Source: Sphagnum compactum
Taxonomy: Eukaryota; Bryophyta; Sphagnopsida; Sphagnales
Direction: 5' to 3'
Length of the DNA: 64,000 bases
NCBI GenBank assembly: GCA_965153455.1
Contig: OZ234504.1
Location: 9,548,001 to 9,612,000 of the forward strand
This document shows, piece after piece, positions 1 through 13,388 of this stretch. The translations under genes and the position numbers were made by a program. The notes under the pieces were generated by a model, which did no database searches, was not told the DNA's origin, and was given only the letters and a program-made list of their open reading frames with translations. How positions within the stretch are numbered: position 1 is the stretch's first letter; each line of letters opens with the position of its first letter.

Positions 1-3000
1 ACTGTGTCTACTACCACATCTCCACTATCCCGAGGATTTGTGGGAGGGGGCTCTCGACAATCAATCCATGGATTGACATGCTCTTGACCAAAACTTGGGT
101 GAGTGCAAGCTCCTTGTTCTTGTGAAGAAGAAGAAGAATCTTGTGATGTTCTGTGATCTGTGGTGAATTGAAGATGTTGATGGAGATGATGGCTTGGAAC
201 AACACTACTATTCCTCCTTTTGTCAGCAAGAAGAGCATCATCATCATCATCGTCATCATCATCTCCTGGTGTGTTTTGAGCACCTTGACTGATGCCTCTC
301 CATGTAAGACGGTTGTTGTCTTGGTGAAGAAGCTTTTGTTTGTCTTGTTTTTTGGAGGATCTTTTTTGGATCAATGGAGAAGGCACATGAGGAGGAGTGG
401 GAGGATGAGGAGGAGGAGGGTCACATTCCTTTAGATTTTTGCATTTCTTTAGGGTTGTTGAATTCTCCTTCCTTTCGTCTCCTTCTCCTGCTTCTACTCC
501 TCCTCCTCCTGCTGCTCCTGCTCCTGCTGCCGCCTCCTCTGTTGTTGAACTCCTACTTGATGTCTTTATTGAATTATCCCAAGCGGGTTTCGGAGACTTT
601 TTGCAACTCAGTTTTTTGCAGTTTTGCTCTTCTCCTGCAAAAGGGTTGTTTACTCAGAGTTTGAGAGCTAAAAAAAGCACAAAAAATACAAAAGCTGAAA
701 CAGATGTCCAAGTTACCAGATGTTTGCTAATAGAAAAACTATCCATAGATATGTAGGTTGTAAACTAGCATCTGCAGGTAGGAAAATGACCAAATCAGCT
801 GTGGCAGCTGATTCTGGCATTTAAAATTTTCATCAAAACTTTGCCAAATTGGCAGGTATGGTCCTAACAAAAGCTAATCTTTTGCATTGAAACGCAGATC
901 TGGGTGGGTTACTAATTGAGTGGGTTGTTGAGGTACAAATTTCATTGTTGACAATATAACATGTTTCATTTGTTTTCTTCACACACCTGAACCACCTTTG
1001 AATCTTTCAACCTCTTTTGTACTATGCTTTTTTGGTTTGTTGGAGATGGTTTTGCTTCCTGTGACAATAACAATTCTTGGTGAAGTTTGCTTCTCTTGAA
1101 TCTCACAATCGAATCCCGAGATAGTAGTCGCCATTGGTTTTGTGGTAGAATGTAGTTTCTTGCTAGTGTCTTGGATGTCTTCCTTTACTATCATGTTGTC
1201 TTCCAAGTTACTGCATTTCTTTTCTTGTATTCTGCTTTTTTCCAAGGTATTAGCCAAAAACATGTGATACATATCATGATCAATAAAATGATTGAAATGC
1301 ATATATGTATATATATACACACATATATATGTATATAAAATCATATGACCGAACGGACAGCTATTTGTTTATACATGAGAAGGGTAGCTTCTTTTTCTTT
1401 TTTTCCGTTGGTTTTTGTGTGAAATTTTTGGACTGAATTGGTCATGAGACTGCAAGGTTGGAGGGTAATTGCATTATATGTGATTATTTTTATTATCTGT
1501 TTCATCAATCCAACAGGGCTCCTTAGTAACAGTGCTGTTAGGAGTTCATTACACCTGCAAACTTTGTTGTTTCCACCCTCTGGATGTTTTGTGTCTTGTG
1601 CCCAACTCACTGTTTTGATCCCATTCCTTTTGAAAGGTTCGTTGCTGCTTGGAAGTTCAAGCTTTGGCAAGAGGAAAGCCTCAACACCTTGACTGGTGCA
1701 AACCAAAAGAAAATGCGAAGAAGCCAAAATGTCCTTTGACATTTTTTCCGCATATTTGTCACAAGCTTTATTAACAGGATGATCTTGATCTTGTGCAGAA
1801 GTTGATGGGTGGTAGAAGATGCAAGAGCCAATTTGAGATTTGAAGCCTAGAGAAGCAACACAACTCCAGTTTGAAGTTTCATACAAGTGCACATGTTCAA
1901 GGAGTTCGTTTGGGTTATGATTCTGAATAGTAGTGTCCAGTTCATTGGAATTCAAAAGTTGTGAAGCTCCTGCTGCAAGAAGCTGTCCATCTGCTCGGAA
2001 ACTTAAGCATACAATGGATCCATCTGTTGAGATTCGAGTCCAAGCAGGAATCCAGCCATGAGAGCCATTGAATCGCATCCATACTCTCAGACAACCTTCT
2101 GTAGTTCCGACAGCCATTAGTTCTTGGGGAACTGTATTTGCCGCTGAAGCATTATTGGGTGGTGAGTAAGCCAAATCATGATCAGTGTGTAAACCAAACA
2201 TTTCTGTTTGATCATGACATGATGATTTCTCTTCATCATTCAAGTGTTTTTGTACATATGGCAAATCACATGTGTGTAAACCAAACATTTGCGTTCGATC
2301 AGGACATGATATTTTCTCTTCATCATTGGAGTGTTTACCTGCACCATCAGAAGAAGAATCCCACCCCACCCATGTCCTATTATGATTCTGTAGAGTTCAA
2401 GTGTTATGGAATCTTTTTGATGTATGAATGTTGATCATTAATGTTGAAGAATATACACAAAAGTCTCTCCATATATCATAATATATGGGTTTGTGCATTG
2501 AATTTTGCTATCATTGAAACCACTGGGTGTGCATACAAATGCTTGTCAAACTGTTTTATGATCTTTCAATTTTTGGATGCTAATAGCCACTTGACCTAAT
2601 CTTTGAGGCACTTTTGTTCCTTTTCCTTCAAGTTTATTTTGGTGGTGTCCATTGAGATGGTAAGGAAGAGAGAGCTTCAAAATAATGCAAAGATTGGTTA
2701 CAAATTATACCATTAAAGAGGGTGGGAAACACATGCATTATTCATAATCACATGCATGTTGTTTATGTATGTAAATGTGGATTTATAGCAAAGCCATCTG
2801 TAGCCCATTTTACCAGGTTTGACTTGTGTAGAATTCAATGAGTATATGGCAACTGCAGAGATTGATGCTGAAGTTGAAGATAGTAACATTTCTGTGTATA
2901 TCAATTGCAACTTTGAAGAGATCCTTGTCTCATGTTCAAGGTCAAGAGATGGCTTCTCCATGTCCCAAAGCCGAAGAACCCCATCTCCACATCCCATAAC

Positions 3001-3855
3001 AACTTCCCCTCCTTGGCCAACAAACATCAAAATGTTGGCATAGGGCCAAGATGTTTGGATTTCCTCGGTGCATACACCACAAAATTTCCTTGGTTGTCTA
3101 TTAGAAATTGATTCAAGACCTTGGTTTTCAATAGCTCCTCCTTGAGAGGAATTTATACTTGTTTGACAAAGCATTGCACCATCTGCAAGTCGCCAAATGC
3201 GAATTGAGCCATCCAATGCCGAAGAAACCATAATTAAACCATCGAATCTAACTGATATGCACAATATGCTTGAAGAATGGCGGCCTATACAAAACACTTT
3301 ACTACTACTACAATTTGCAAAGTCTTGTGTTGAAACCTCCTCCTCACTTGCATGATTTCCATGAATGACAAAAGGAGGGCCTTTTGGCAAATATGCAAAT
3401 AAAATCCTATTTGAATTGACTTGGAAGAATATGATCTCTCGAGGTCGACCTGGTATGAATTCAAAATTGCCCCATTGGACATCTACAGCTTTCAACACTA
3501 ATATGTTGTTGTCAGTAGTTGGACAATATGGCTTTTGGTTTGATGTCCAACTCTTGTTTAAAGAACTTGGATCACCTCCATAACGAAGATGCAATTGGAA
3601 AGTTGCCAAGGAACAAAGGTGATGATCAACATTGTCAATGTTGTGGAAATTGAGAGTGTATGTTTGCAAAATGCCACCCATTCTTATAGTAGCCAAACAC
3701 AATGTATGGTTCATGTCCCATTGTGCTATTCCTGTGAAAGTGCTTCTTCTTGCATCATAATGCAAAGGAGATGCACATGATGAAGTCACAATGTTTTTGG
3801 AATCTAAACACATTGATGGATATGGGATACGCAACAACACCAACTCTGGTGTCAT
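1..3855 (-). CDS. WD40-repeat protein, 3' part (gene runs off left edge)
   Basis: Four exons fit in phase: 3855-2814, 2338-1555, 1231-987 and 634 to beyond 1, about 900 residues in view. Each junction has GT-AG ends and the phases (1, 2, 1) match. WD40-like segments include DGSIRIWRLADG and GDGVLRLWDMEKP in the first exon and TTEGCLRVW and FRADGQLLAAG in the second, so a beta-propeller scaffold is likely. The second exon has an in-frame duplication of 29 codons. The last exon is low complexity: Gly/Ala-rich, Pro/His-rich, a run of nine Asp, then Ser/Gln/His-rich, so a disordered tail. The start is uncertain: the frame is open to about 3885, where an acceptor-like AG is followed by FRDWSS, so an upstream exon may be missing. 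The subfamily and partners are not recognised. Confidence 0.72.
2187..2336. repeat. In-exon tandem duplication, 87-bp period
   Basis: Two copies of about 63 bp start near 2187 and 2274 and differ at several bases. On the minus strand they encode NDEEKISCPDRTQMFGLHT and NDEEKSSCHDQTEMFGLHT. The period is 29 codons, so the reading frame of the WD40 gene is kept. Confidence 0.8.
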
Positions 3856-3899
3856 GTTGCCATTAATCGAACTCCAATCCCGAAACTTGTGTCCAAGTC

Positions 3900-6800
3900 A
3901 TATCGCTTTTTCATGAGAATGTTTCAAATCATTGCAATTTGGAAGGATCATTTGGACTCTGCACAAATTCCCAACAACACTTCAATAATTTTGATGTGCA
4001 CCATTTTTTAATAGATAGCTTAATCTTATGTTTCCTCCACTACATAAATTGCATTAATATAACAAATGTGTACATATGTCAATGCCCGACTGAATCCAAT
4101 TGCTAGCTCGCACCAAAAAAAGAGAATGAACCATTGGTAATAGATATGGTTTGTTTTACAAAATTAATTTTCTTTTCACATGGGATGGTGCCATTCAATC
4201 CTCATCACTTCTGATTGGCATAAAATACATACATATTATTAATCTGCAACCTTTTGCAGGTCAAGAAAAAGTAGAAAAACCTAATCTATGAACAATTTTG
4301 AACCCAACTAATTTCCTCCCCTTGTGGGCATACTCAAAATTGCCACCACAATTCTAACTTTGATAAGTTTCAATAAATTGTCATAACCTTTTAGACTTGG
4401 GATGTTGTAATGCATCTTGTTTATTCTTGATTGTAGATTAATGAGTGGATCCTATAGTGGTGAATGAGTTTATGAGATAACAAAAATGTGAAGCAATAAA
4501 GAAAACAACACACAATAAAAAAGACATCCTTTTCAAAGTCTTACAAATGTCTAATTGAGTTCAACAACATACAAATGAAATCAACATTTGTGAATTACAT
4601 ATGCCTTGGCAATTATATGTGATAAAGGTTTTCAAGCCAATGGTATTCTAATTACCTCCATAAAATGTTCCAACGGTCATTTAACAATCATCCATGCTTG
4701 TGTAATTGCCTAATGGAAGTGAGCATCCCAGTGTCCACTGAAGATCATTTTGCATGAAAATGGGTTGAACTAGATGATAAGACAAGTTTGATTTCTTAAA
4801 CTTTTATGAGATACAACACTAAGTGTGTTTCACCTTACAAGAAACAATAATTACCTTGAAGTAATCTACAATTAGGGATTTGACCAATGTGAGCAAATTG
4901 CAACGATGATTATGATTGATTGAGCTTGAACCTTGATGTTTTCCAAACATTATGATCTTATTGAATACCTACATTTTTTTGTTAAATGAACGTGTGTGAT
5001 GCAAAATCTCAATCCAAGGGGATAAGATGTGATACAAGTTGAGAAACACCATGGAATGAGGAGAAGGTTTCCACAACATGTTTCTTTAACCCCCTTCCAA
5101 AATGTTTTAGAAATATAACTAAATGAGTAGGTACTAAACATGAATAATCACATGCATCCAAAAAAATTTATGTCAAGATTTCATCCAAATTCCAATAGCA
5201 TATGAAGATTCATATGATAGATTCATGGTCACCTAGGTTAATTCATAAAACAAATGCATTGAAAATTCTTATTTTCTTTATGGTTTCTTGTTAATTAAAA
5301 AAAAAATTGTTGTTCTAATGACCTAAAAAACATGCATGCAAATTTGCTGAAATATGTGTCAAAGTTGTTGTTTGTTTTCCATATTTTTAAAGTATTGCTT
5401 TCATAATATTAATGTAAAAATCAAGAAAAGTTTAATTGGAAAAAGACCATGTATTTATCTATTTTTGTTTAAAACAACCATATTAGATATTAATGCCCTA
5501 CCAAATTTGGATTAAATCATAATGCTCAAGTGGAATCTAAATATTTAATGGATATTACCAATTTTTTATAAAAGTATTGAGATATTCCATGAAAAGCTAG
5601 GATGCAATATGCCATTCCATTTGTTGTTTATTTTTAAATTATAAATAAATATTAACAATTGTGTTCACACTAATATCATGTTTCCTAATTGCTACATGTT
5701 GTCATTATGGTGATTTTTTTAACCTACATTTTATTAATCATTTTGAAGGGTAAACAATTGGAAGAAATACAAAAAAATTGTTGAATTGAACTTTCCAAAT
5801 GTTTGTAACCTTGTTGTTTTGTTCAATCATCATCTTGAGGGTGGTTACATTAACAACATCCTTGAATGTTGTTTTCTAGGGAAAATATTAAGTTAAAAGG
5901 TCTCCATTTCCAAGATGTCAATTGACAAATTGGGAGTGGAGTGAGCTTGGTTGCACAAATGCAGCCTAGGGAAAATTTGGAAAATTTTTAAATCATGTTT
6001 GGCCACGTCAAACATGTTATTGACTAGACAATAATGGTTTTTCATGTATATGATGCGACATATTGCTAAATCATGACTAATGCAATTTGTGACATGTAAT
6101 TTGAAAACATCAAAACACAATAAATGATGCAGACAAAGCTCAATGAAACAATGGTCAAGCATAGGTGGATCATACCAAACTTCAAAGGTTTCATGGTGGA
6201 CAATTTGTAAGCAAATTGGAATGTTGTTATAATCATTTACGATTCTAGAGACATGAGTGTTGGGATGGTTGACAAAGAAATACATGTTTGTTCCACTATA
6301 ATCAATTGCTTAACGTGCATACCAAATAACTAATCAAACTTCAGTTGTAGGATCAACACAAGGCCCTTTGCTATGAATACAAAAATGCCAAGTCTTTAGA
6401 AGAGGCCGACACTCAATATGCGATGATGCATTGTTGGTGGCTTTCATCCAACGTTACATGTGAAATTGGAGTTCATGATCTTAGCAATTGGTTTAGTTTT
6501 TGACATTTTCATGTTAGACAATGGGGGGTTGGGGGGGGGGGGGGGTGGGTCATGGTTCATGTAAGAATTTTTTTTGTACATTACATACAATGATTTTATT
6601 TCGTCTTATGAACTGTTGCACTTATGGACTAATTTTGTTTTGCATGTATATGCAAAAGTTTAATGACATTGAGTGGGCAGACATGCCGACTTGCAATCTT
6701 ACTAAGAATGTGCATATCATCTAGTTGCAACAATTAGGAAAACCTAGCACCTCCTTGCACATAATGACATACAACAACTATGTTCATGCTTTTAAATAAT

Positions 6801-8570
6801 CGACATTATATTGATGTTATTTGCCAGGTGGTCCAATTGGCCATGGTCTTGACAATCTAATGAATTGTTATTGAAGTGGGTCCACATGTTGGGGGATCTT
6901 GCTAAGCTTGTAAAAGTTGTTGCCAATTATGCCTTTAGGTCCTTGTTCATGACACAAATTCCTCACATGAGGAGGTGTTGAATTCAACCAAGAACAATGC
7001 CAATTGTTCTTTCGAGGAAAATGATGACTTGCATAGGTTGGATACTATTAATTTTTCTCATCTGTGTGTGGCCATTCCCCCAAGTCAACCCAATAGTGTC
7101 GATGACCTACACGTCCATGGGTTGTCATGTAGTTCACGTACTATGTATCTTATAATTTTTTAGAGTGGGTTAGTGGTGAGAAATGTTTTATGTGGGGATG
7201 ACCTGTGGAATATTGAATAATGCCCATTTGGTTTTAAATTACCATGTTTTGCATTGCAAAAAAATACCAGTGTCAAGTGCGTAGCAAAGATCAATACATA
7301 TAAAACAACAAGTGGGAATCTAACTCCATGTTATTTTGGTTTTGGGGTTCAAATTTGAATTGGAGCTTTGCAACACCATAAGCATAGGTTCTATCTTAAT
7401 GATTAAAACTATTGTGTGGGTGGGTAGGTGTGAAAGTTCATGGTTATTAGGTCACAAATATCAACTATATGGCTGATTCATCATGGTGTTAACTTGATTC
7501 AAGTAAAGGATCATGTCTAGATGAGGTTGGATTTTTTTTCGACTTTGAACATAAGAACAACCCTTTGAATTTATTTGGAGGTGAACCTTCTATTACATAA
7601 AATTGCCAAATGCCTACTGTTTGCAACAAAATCTTGTTAGGCCTGTAAATGTAAGTAATTGGCTTAAATTTTGTTATGGCAAAAAGGTGAGAAGGCTTCA
7701 ACATTCAAATTAACACAACAACACAAAAATAACTAGAAGTTTGGTTGATTCCCAACGACTATTTTTTCCCCTATAGATGTTTAACCATTTGGATATGGAC
7801 GAATCTACAACATACTCTCTAGGCACAAATGATACAATGTGATAATTGAAAATTACGTAGGTTGCTTACGCGTATATTTTGCGTAATGTTAGCAATTTTT
7901 TTGGGTGGGCGTGGGGCATGGGTGCAATGTAAACATGTATATCATATCTTACAAAACATAGTGCATTGTGGGAAAACTGAAAAGTTCATTCATTATCCCA
8001 CATGGAGTTTGGATGAAGTTCAACATTTGTTGGTGCAAGCTAATGCATGTGAAAGCCAATAATACATAACAGTAAAGTTGCATTTGCATCAATTTTCTTG
8101 TGCCTTTTTCATTTACATTATTTAGAAGAATATATGTCCAAAAGTACAATTGACCATGCTAGAGTTAGTAGAGAAGTTTGGAAGATTATGTAGGAAAAAA
8201 TAGTTTATTATTATGTGGTCAAGCGATTCAATTTTGAATTATATTCTAGTTATATCGTTTTTGAAGGAACTAAATTGTTTTAGTTGTGGTGAATGCTTCG
8301 AAGGTAGTGCATTAGTTAGGTTCTACAACAACATTTGGTGACATTTTGAACCTTTTTGCTGCATTTGTGATCAAATTCATTTATTTAAAATCTTGAACCT
8401 AATTTAACATTTTCATTTTTCAAAACCTTCCCATGTTAATGTTGCAAATCAAAAACACCATTTGAATACAACCATTAATAGAGTAGTTCATGTTTTACAT
8501 TGGACCCTTATCCATGTGGCAAAATATTTCAAACCTCATTAAGGAATAGTATGCCACATCACATAATTTG
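3900..8570. other. AT-rich intergenic DNA, no gene supported
   Basis: No spliced or intact coding gene is visible. The longest open frame is 6285-5893 on the minus strand (130 codons from ATG, rich in His, Cys and Ile). It resembles no family I know and may be chance or a transposon scrap. A G homopolymer lies at about 6531-6545. Confidence 0.55.
6523..6550. repeat. Poly-G tract
   Basis: About 15 consecutive G at 6531-6545, with a shorter G run just before. Its exact length is open to sequencing error. Confidence 0.8.
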
Positions 8571-8579
8571 AATCCACAT

Positions 8580-9055
8580 ACCTAAAAGCGACCTAGGTTA
8601 TGGGATATTTGAAACAAATTTAGGGAATGACACATCTAACCTATCTAAAGTGTTAACTAAATATTTCCTAAGGTAAGGGATACATAAAGATTACTTAAGG
8701 ACTATTTAGAGGGTTACTTAGGGAGACACCTAGGGGCGTACCTAGATTATGGGATACCCAAGGGCTAATTAGGGAGTTATGTAAGTCCTACCCAAGGGAC
8801 TCCTTAAGGATTATATAGGGACACAACTAGGGACCTACCTAGGTTTTAGGATACTTGCAAGTTACTTAGGGGGCTATGTAGAACATATCAAGGGGCTATA
8901 CAAAACCTACCTAAAAAGTTAGGTAAGGACTACTTAAGAGGCTACATAGGATATCGAGGAAGCTACTTAAGAACTATCTAAGAAACACCTAAAGGCATAC
9001 CTATGTTATGGGATACTTAAGGGCTATTTAAGAAATTATATAGAGCTTACCAATG
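8580..9055. repeat. Decayed minisatellite, ACCTAGGTTATGGGATACTT-like units
   Basis: Short phrases recur with variation across about 475 bp: cctaggttatgggata, ttaagggctatttag, ggggctatgtag, acctacctaaa. Copies of the gttatgggata phrase sit near 8595, 8748 and 9005. The array is strongly diverged and shows no coding capacity. Confidence 0.65.
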
Positions 9056-9846
9056 AGGTGAAAACACACCACCATGCACTCTTTTGAAAATTATAGTTTC
9101 AATTTTTTTTGGGGTTAATAAAATCTTGTTATATGTAATTCAAATAAATTTGATAAAAATGATAAAAATGAAATGAGAAACTGAAACTTATATTGCAATC
9201 CTCTTAATTAAGAAAAATACGCAATTTTTTTTATTTAATTAAAGTTGGACTTTGCAATGTAGGAGACATCTAGGATCACAATCCAAATAACCATCGTTGT
9301 GGACTTTTTTCTTTCAGTGAAATTGGAGAAATGCGTATAATTTTGGACCCTTGCACATTGAAAAGTTATAACACTTAAGATGAAAATAGCAAGTAAGAAA
9401 ACGTCCCCTATTTTTTAAAAGTTTTAAAATAAAAACTTAATAATTACTAAATCTTGTAAAGTTCATTTTGTAAAGTACTTTTTTCAAAGAACAAAAGTTA
9501 AGTGAAAGAAAATAGAAAATCTTTTGAAAAAAATATTCTGAAATATTCTACTTTTCTCTATGAAATCTTGAAAATAAAATAATTATTCAACATTGAACTG
9601 TTGAACTTCCCACAGTCCTAAGGTAAGTACCTCTCTACCTTTGATGAAACAAAGGGGCTCCAAACCCCAATTACTCACACACACTCTTTGGAAACAATTT
9701 GGAAGACAATGTAGGCTTGTCACTTCAGGCCATGGCTTAGAAGGCACCACCTCATAAGCTAATGCCCCTACATGATCAATTCAAGTTAATGTGTGTGAAC
9801 GGGAACAATTTCACACATTGTGTTAACTAAAGTCAATTTCTTGGTA

Positions 9847-9990
9847 GTTTAGTTTCATCTTGTCTTTCCTTTTTCCTGAGCGCCTCGAGTACTACTGTTA
9901 CATATATTTTCACTGCTCCTACGTGTACAGCTAGTATTATTACTCTCGAACCTTGTGCATTAAATGCTGAGAATCAGTATTTCATAACCC
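9847..9990 (-). mobile_element. MITE-like dispersed repeat, copy 1 (partial)
   Basis: The reverse complement matches the copies at 28.7 kb and 50.7 kb over about 140 bp. Shared stretches are gatgaaac, tcctgag/ctcagga, gtgaaaatatatgta and cagcatttaatgcacaagg. The hairpin core aaatgctga-gaa-tcagtattt is kept with one mismatch. No terminal inverted repeats were found, so this copy is truncated or decayed. Confidence 0.7.
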
Positions 9991-9999
9991 AGATTTAGT

Positions 10000-11690
10000 T
10001 TAAAAAAATGGGTTGTAACTCGCAACCTGAGAACCAATCGGAGAGTCAAGATTTTTGTGAGGGATGGTTATGTGGTATCGGACTAGTGTTCAAAGTTGTA
10101 TATATTTTCATCGAGTGTTTCAAGGAAAGAATGAAAGAACCCACCCACACTTATTCATGACAAGAATTTCTCCATATATACATATAGTCGTGAGTCATTA
10201 TACGTGGTGTGATTACTCACAAATGTATGCCATAGTAGGCCACGACTACCTCTAATATGGCCACATAGAAGTGGTTTTTTATTATGATCAATAATTGGAA
10301 AATATTGTATGAAATGTGGTGGGTTATTAATATGTGAAAATATTGTATGAAATGTGCTCCTTATGAGAGGTGAAGACAAATTAAATAAAATGTGGTCCTT
10401 GTCAATAAGTGCAAAAACGTGCAAACATTAGTTAGAGGAAATGTGGTCATAATTGGTAGGTACACAAATGTATAGACATGGTCTAAAGCTTTTGCATGAC
10501 ATGTTTTGTGCCCCCACATTAAACCCTAAACCCACCTTTTACAAACTTTCAATCTTTATCATCCATCTTTTGGATGTATTCACATTTCTCTTGATGTATA
10601 AAGATGGGTAAGAGGATGCATTGCAATTTAGAGTGATTTTTTTGGTCATGAAATTTGGCCACTTGGTGACCCAAAAAAAACAAAGGGAAGGGGGGCTGCA
10701 ACTTGTACAAAGGATTTTTTTTGGGAGAAAAGAAAGCTCAAAGTCACCGTTTTTAGAATTTTTTGGGAGGTTTCTTCCCAAGAGGTTCTCCAAGACATTC
10801 CCAATGGCATCTCAATTTCATCCCAATATTTTTTAGACACTAATTACAACTCAACTTTCATGAATATATAACTTGTAAAAGGGGTGAATGGGAAGCATTA
10901 ACGTAAATTGGAAAATGAAGATGGACAATGTAGTCTAGAAGGACTCTTGAAGAGAGACAATGAGGAAGAAACTCTTCGTATAGGTGACCTTGAAGAAACA
11001 TGAAGGTTGGAAAATACCTTTGAAAAAGTCGACCATGAAAACCTAAACCCTAAACCCACCTAAACCCTCCCTAAACATGCAATTCATTCTTAGTTGGAGT
11101 ACATTGGTCAATAGCACCTACAGGTTTGAAGGGATGTTGGGACATACCTACCTAATGGGGCCACCTTCAAGTGATTATTATGAGCATGAGTTCCATCACT
11201 AGTCGACCTTCTTGACCTTACTAGAACCTACCCAAACCAACCCAAGTCCGAATTAGTGGTGCCAATAGTAAGGAAATTGACTACAAGATTCAATCATAGT
11301 GGGCACCCTACATGCACCTTCTTATGTTGATAAATGAATTTGGACAATGGAGAGGCTTTTTTTTAATATATTTTTTATTTTTTTATGGAAAATAGAGATA
11401 TTTTAAATTTTTTTGATTTAATTTATTTTGGAAAATAGAGAGATTTGGGAAGTTTGACATACAATTCTCCTTTACAGGAAAAAAAGAAAAAGAAAAAAAG
11501 AAAAAAAGACCCAATGTGTGAATTGACCATCCACCATTTGGGTAAGGCTAGGTATGCACATTGCAGTCTGCAGGCGCATTTTTGGGGTCCTAAATGTTTT
11601 TAAAAAAAAAAGCCTCGGTGGGGTATTTGCGCAAGCGCGTCTGTTTGGGGTCCAACGAGCAAACAGAGAAATTGCAGCAGCAGAAGACTA
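10000..11690. other. Intergenic, no gene supported
   Basis: AT-rich DNA with telomere-like phrases (aaaccctaaaccc) near 10520-10535 and 11041-11070. A purine-rich stretch lies near 11478-11510. Short open frames here carry no recognisable domain. Confidence 0.5.
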
Positions 11691-11700
11691 GGAAAGTGGG

Positions 11701-11775
11701 AAGAAGAAGAAGAAGAAGAAGAAGAGGAGGAGGAGGAGGAGGAGGAGGAAGAAGAAGATGATGACGACTATGGTG
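11701..11775. repeat. (GAA)n(GAG)n(GAT)n compound microsatellite
   Basis: An unbroken purine run of AAG/GAG trinucleotides from 11701 to about 11757, passing into GATGATGAC. It lies upstream of the PLC-X-like gene. Confidence 0.9.
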
Positions 11776-12513
11776 ATGATGAAGACCATGATGAAAGATG
11801 CAGAAGGTGCAGACGATGGTGAAGTTGGCGATGATGATGATGATTAGGAGTTTTGGGTATTCGTTACCGGAAATTCATATCAAGACTCTTGAGTCTTTCT
11901 TTCTAGCGGGTAGGCTAGCATGCATGTATGTCTGGGCAAGCATTTATCTCGCGGATAGCAAACGCGTCAGAAGTCAGAACCAAAGTAATAATAAAGGAAC
12001 CAAAGGGAAAATGTTCATAAAAAAAGAAAAAAAGCAAGGCGTGGGGGAAAGTGGGGGCGGGAGGGAATAGAGAGAGACCCGGGGAGGGATTCAAAGTCTC
12101 TGCTTGCGGTTTTGTCGTCGTCGTTCGTCGTTGCTGTTTCTTGCCCATGCACATTTTTTCTTTATGTTGACGGAGAGCGAGTTTTCTTTTTTTTTTTCTT
12201 TTTTTTGCCCTCATTCTACTTTGTTCTAAGAAGAAAGATTTTTCATGTAGCTCGCCCTCTCTGTGCTTGCGTTGCTTTGCTTGCCAGGAAATTCTTTTTC
12301 CTCAGACTCGACTTTATCAGATTTGGATTCATCTTCAAGCTCCTCCTGAGTCCTCATCACGCTTTGCTTGTTACCTAAACGTCTAACAGTCAGATCGGTG
12401 CTCCATGGAGTGAAGCTAAAGACAGCGTGCAGGAGAAAAGAAATAAAAGTTTCAAAACACAAGCGAACAGAGCTACTGCAGCACTGCGAGGTGTGGATAA
12501 AAGAACGATCGAT

Positions 12514-12545
12514 CTCCTCCTCCTCCTCCTCCTCCTCCTCCTCCT
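12514..12545. repeat. (CTC)n microsatellite in probable 5' UTR
   Basis: About ten CTC units, likely within the transcribed leader of the downstream PLC-X-like gene. Polypyrimidine leaders are common in plant 5' UTRs; assigning this one to a leader is inference. Confidence 0.75.
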
Positions 12546-12639
12546 AGATTTTTGCAGCTCGGAAGCTTCTTTGGAGCCTACCTGGAGTTTTGGTCTTCGA
12601 ATGAGCCTTTCGCACTACAAGCAAGCAGAACCAAACAGG

Positions 12640-13364
12640 CAAGTAACTTCCGCTTTCTCATGTCTGTTCTTTTTTCCCAAATCCGTTTGTTCTTTTGAGA
12701 AGATTATTTTGTGAGAAACAAAAATGCTTCCGGAAGTCAAAAGGAAACGCGAAGAGACAGAAAGGGTAGTGTATACGCTACGGTTGTTAGACGCCTTTTC
12801 CAATGAGATTTGTTTGATAATAGCGCGAGAAGAAGGAAGTGTTGGTAAGGGAAGGGAACATGAGCGGCAGCAGATCTACCACTAAGGTGTAACGTAAGGA
12901 AAGGGGGAGCAAGCACATAGAAAGGTCCGACTCTCTACAGAATGATGCCAATAGAGAATGTTGATGTCTTCGGATTTTCTCAGGAGGGGATGATCCTGGT
13001 CTGCTCATTGTTCTGAGCCACTCTTCTATTTGCTGAGTGGAAGTGTGCCTGAATGTGAGAAGCTGGTGATGTTTTTTAGGGTTTTTTTTTACTTTCTTAG
13101 CTGTAGAAGGATACACATTACTCCGATCTGAATCTTGTAACAGGCCACCTCACTTCAGGTTTCAGAATAATGCAATCTCAAAATCAGACAAAATTTGTTT
13201 CTGATTCTGTTTAGAGTGGCCATTTGAATTGACACTTTCCATCAGATTCTTGGAGCAAACAACAGTCATCGATTGGAAATAAGATTCAACTGATACCCAA
13301 AGTTTCTTTCAGCATGTTCTCTCTGACTGTTACTTATTTTACTCGGTGATCATGATTTTTTCAG
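12640..13364 (+). other. Possible 5' UTR intron of the PLC-X-like gene
   Basis: A GC-type donor (ACAG|GCAAGT, about 12640) matches the GC-AG consensus well. A pyrimidine-rich acceptor (gatttttTCAG, about 13364) lies 24 bp before the ATG. The segment between them has no coding signal. The leader exon would be about 12470-12639. This is inference from splice signals only. Confidence 0.4.
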
Positions 13365-13388
13365 GTGAAGGACTACTGAGAAATAGCT

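Noticed and set aside
374-756. Leu-rich and Pro/Ala-rich plus-strand frames at the left edge
   Set aside because: They are the reverse strand of the low-complexity last exon of the WD40 gene, whose splice phases fit.
12112-12378. Phe-rich frame at 12.1-12.4 kb
   Set aside because: Translation of T-rich leader or promoter DNA; no motif.
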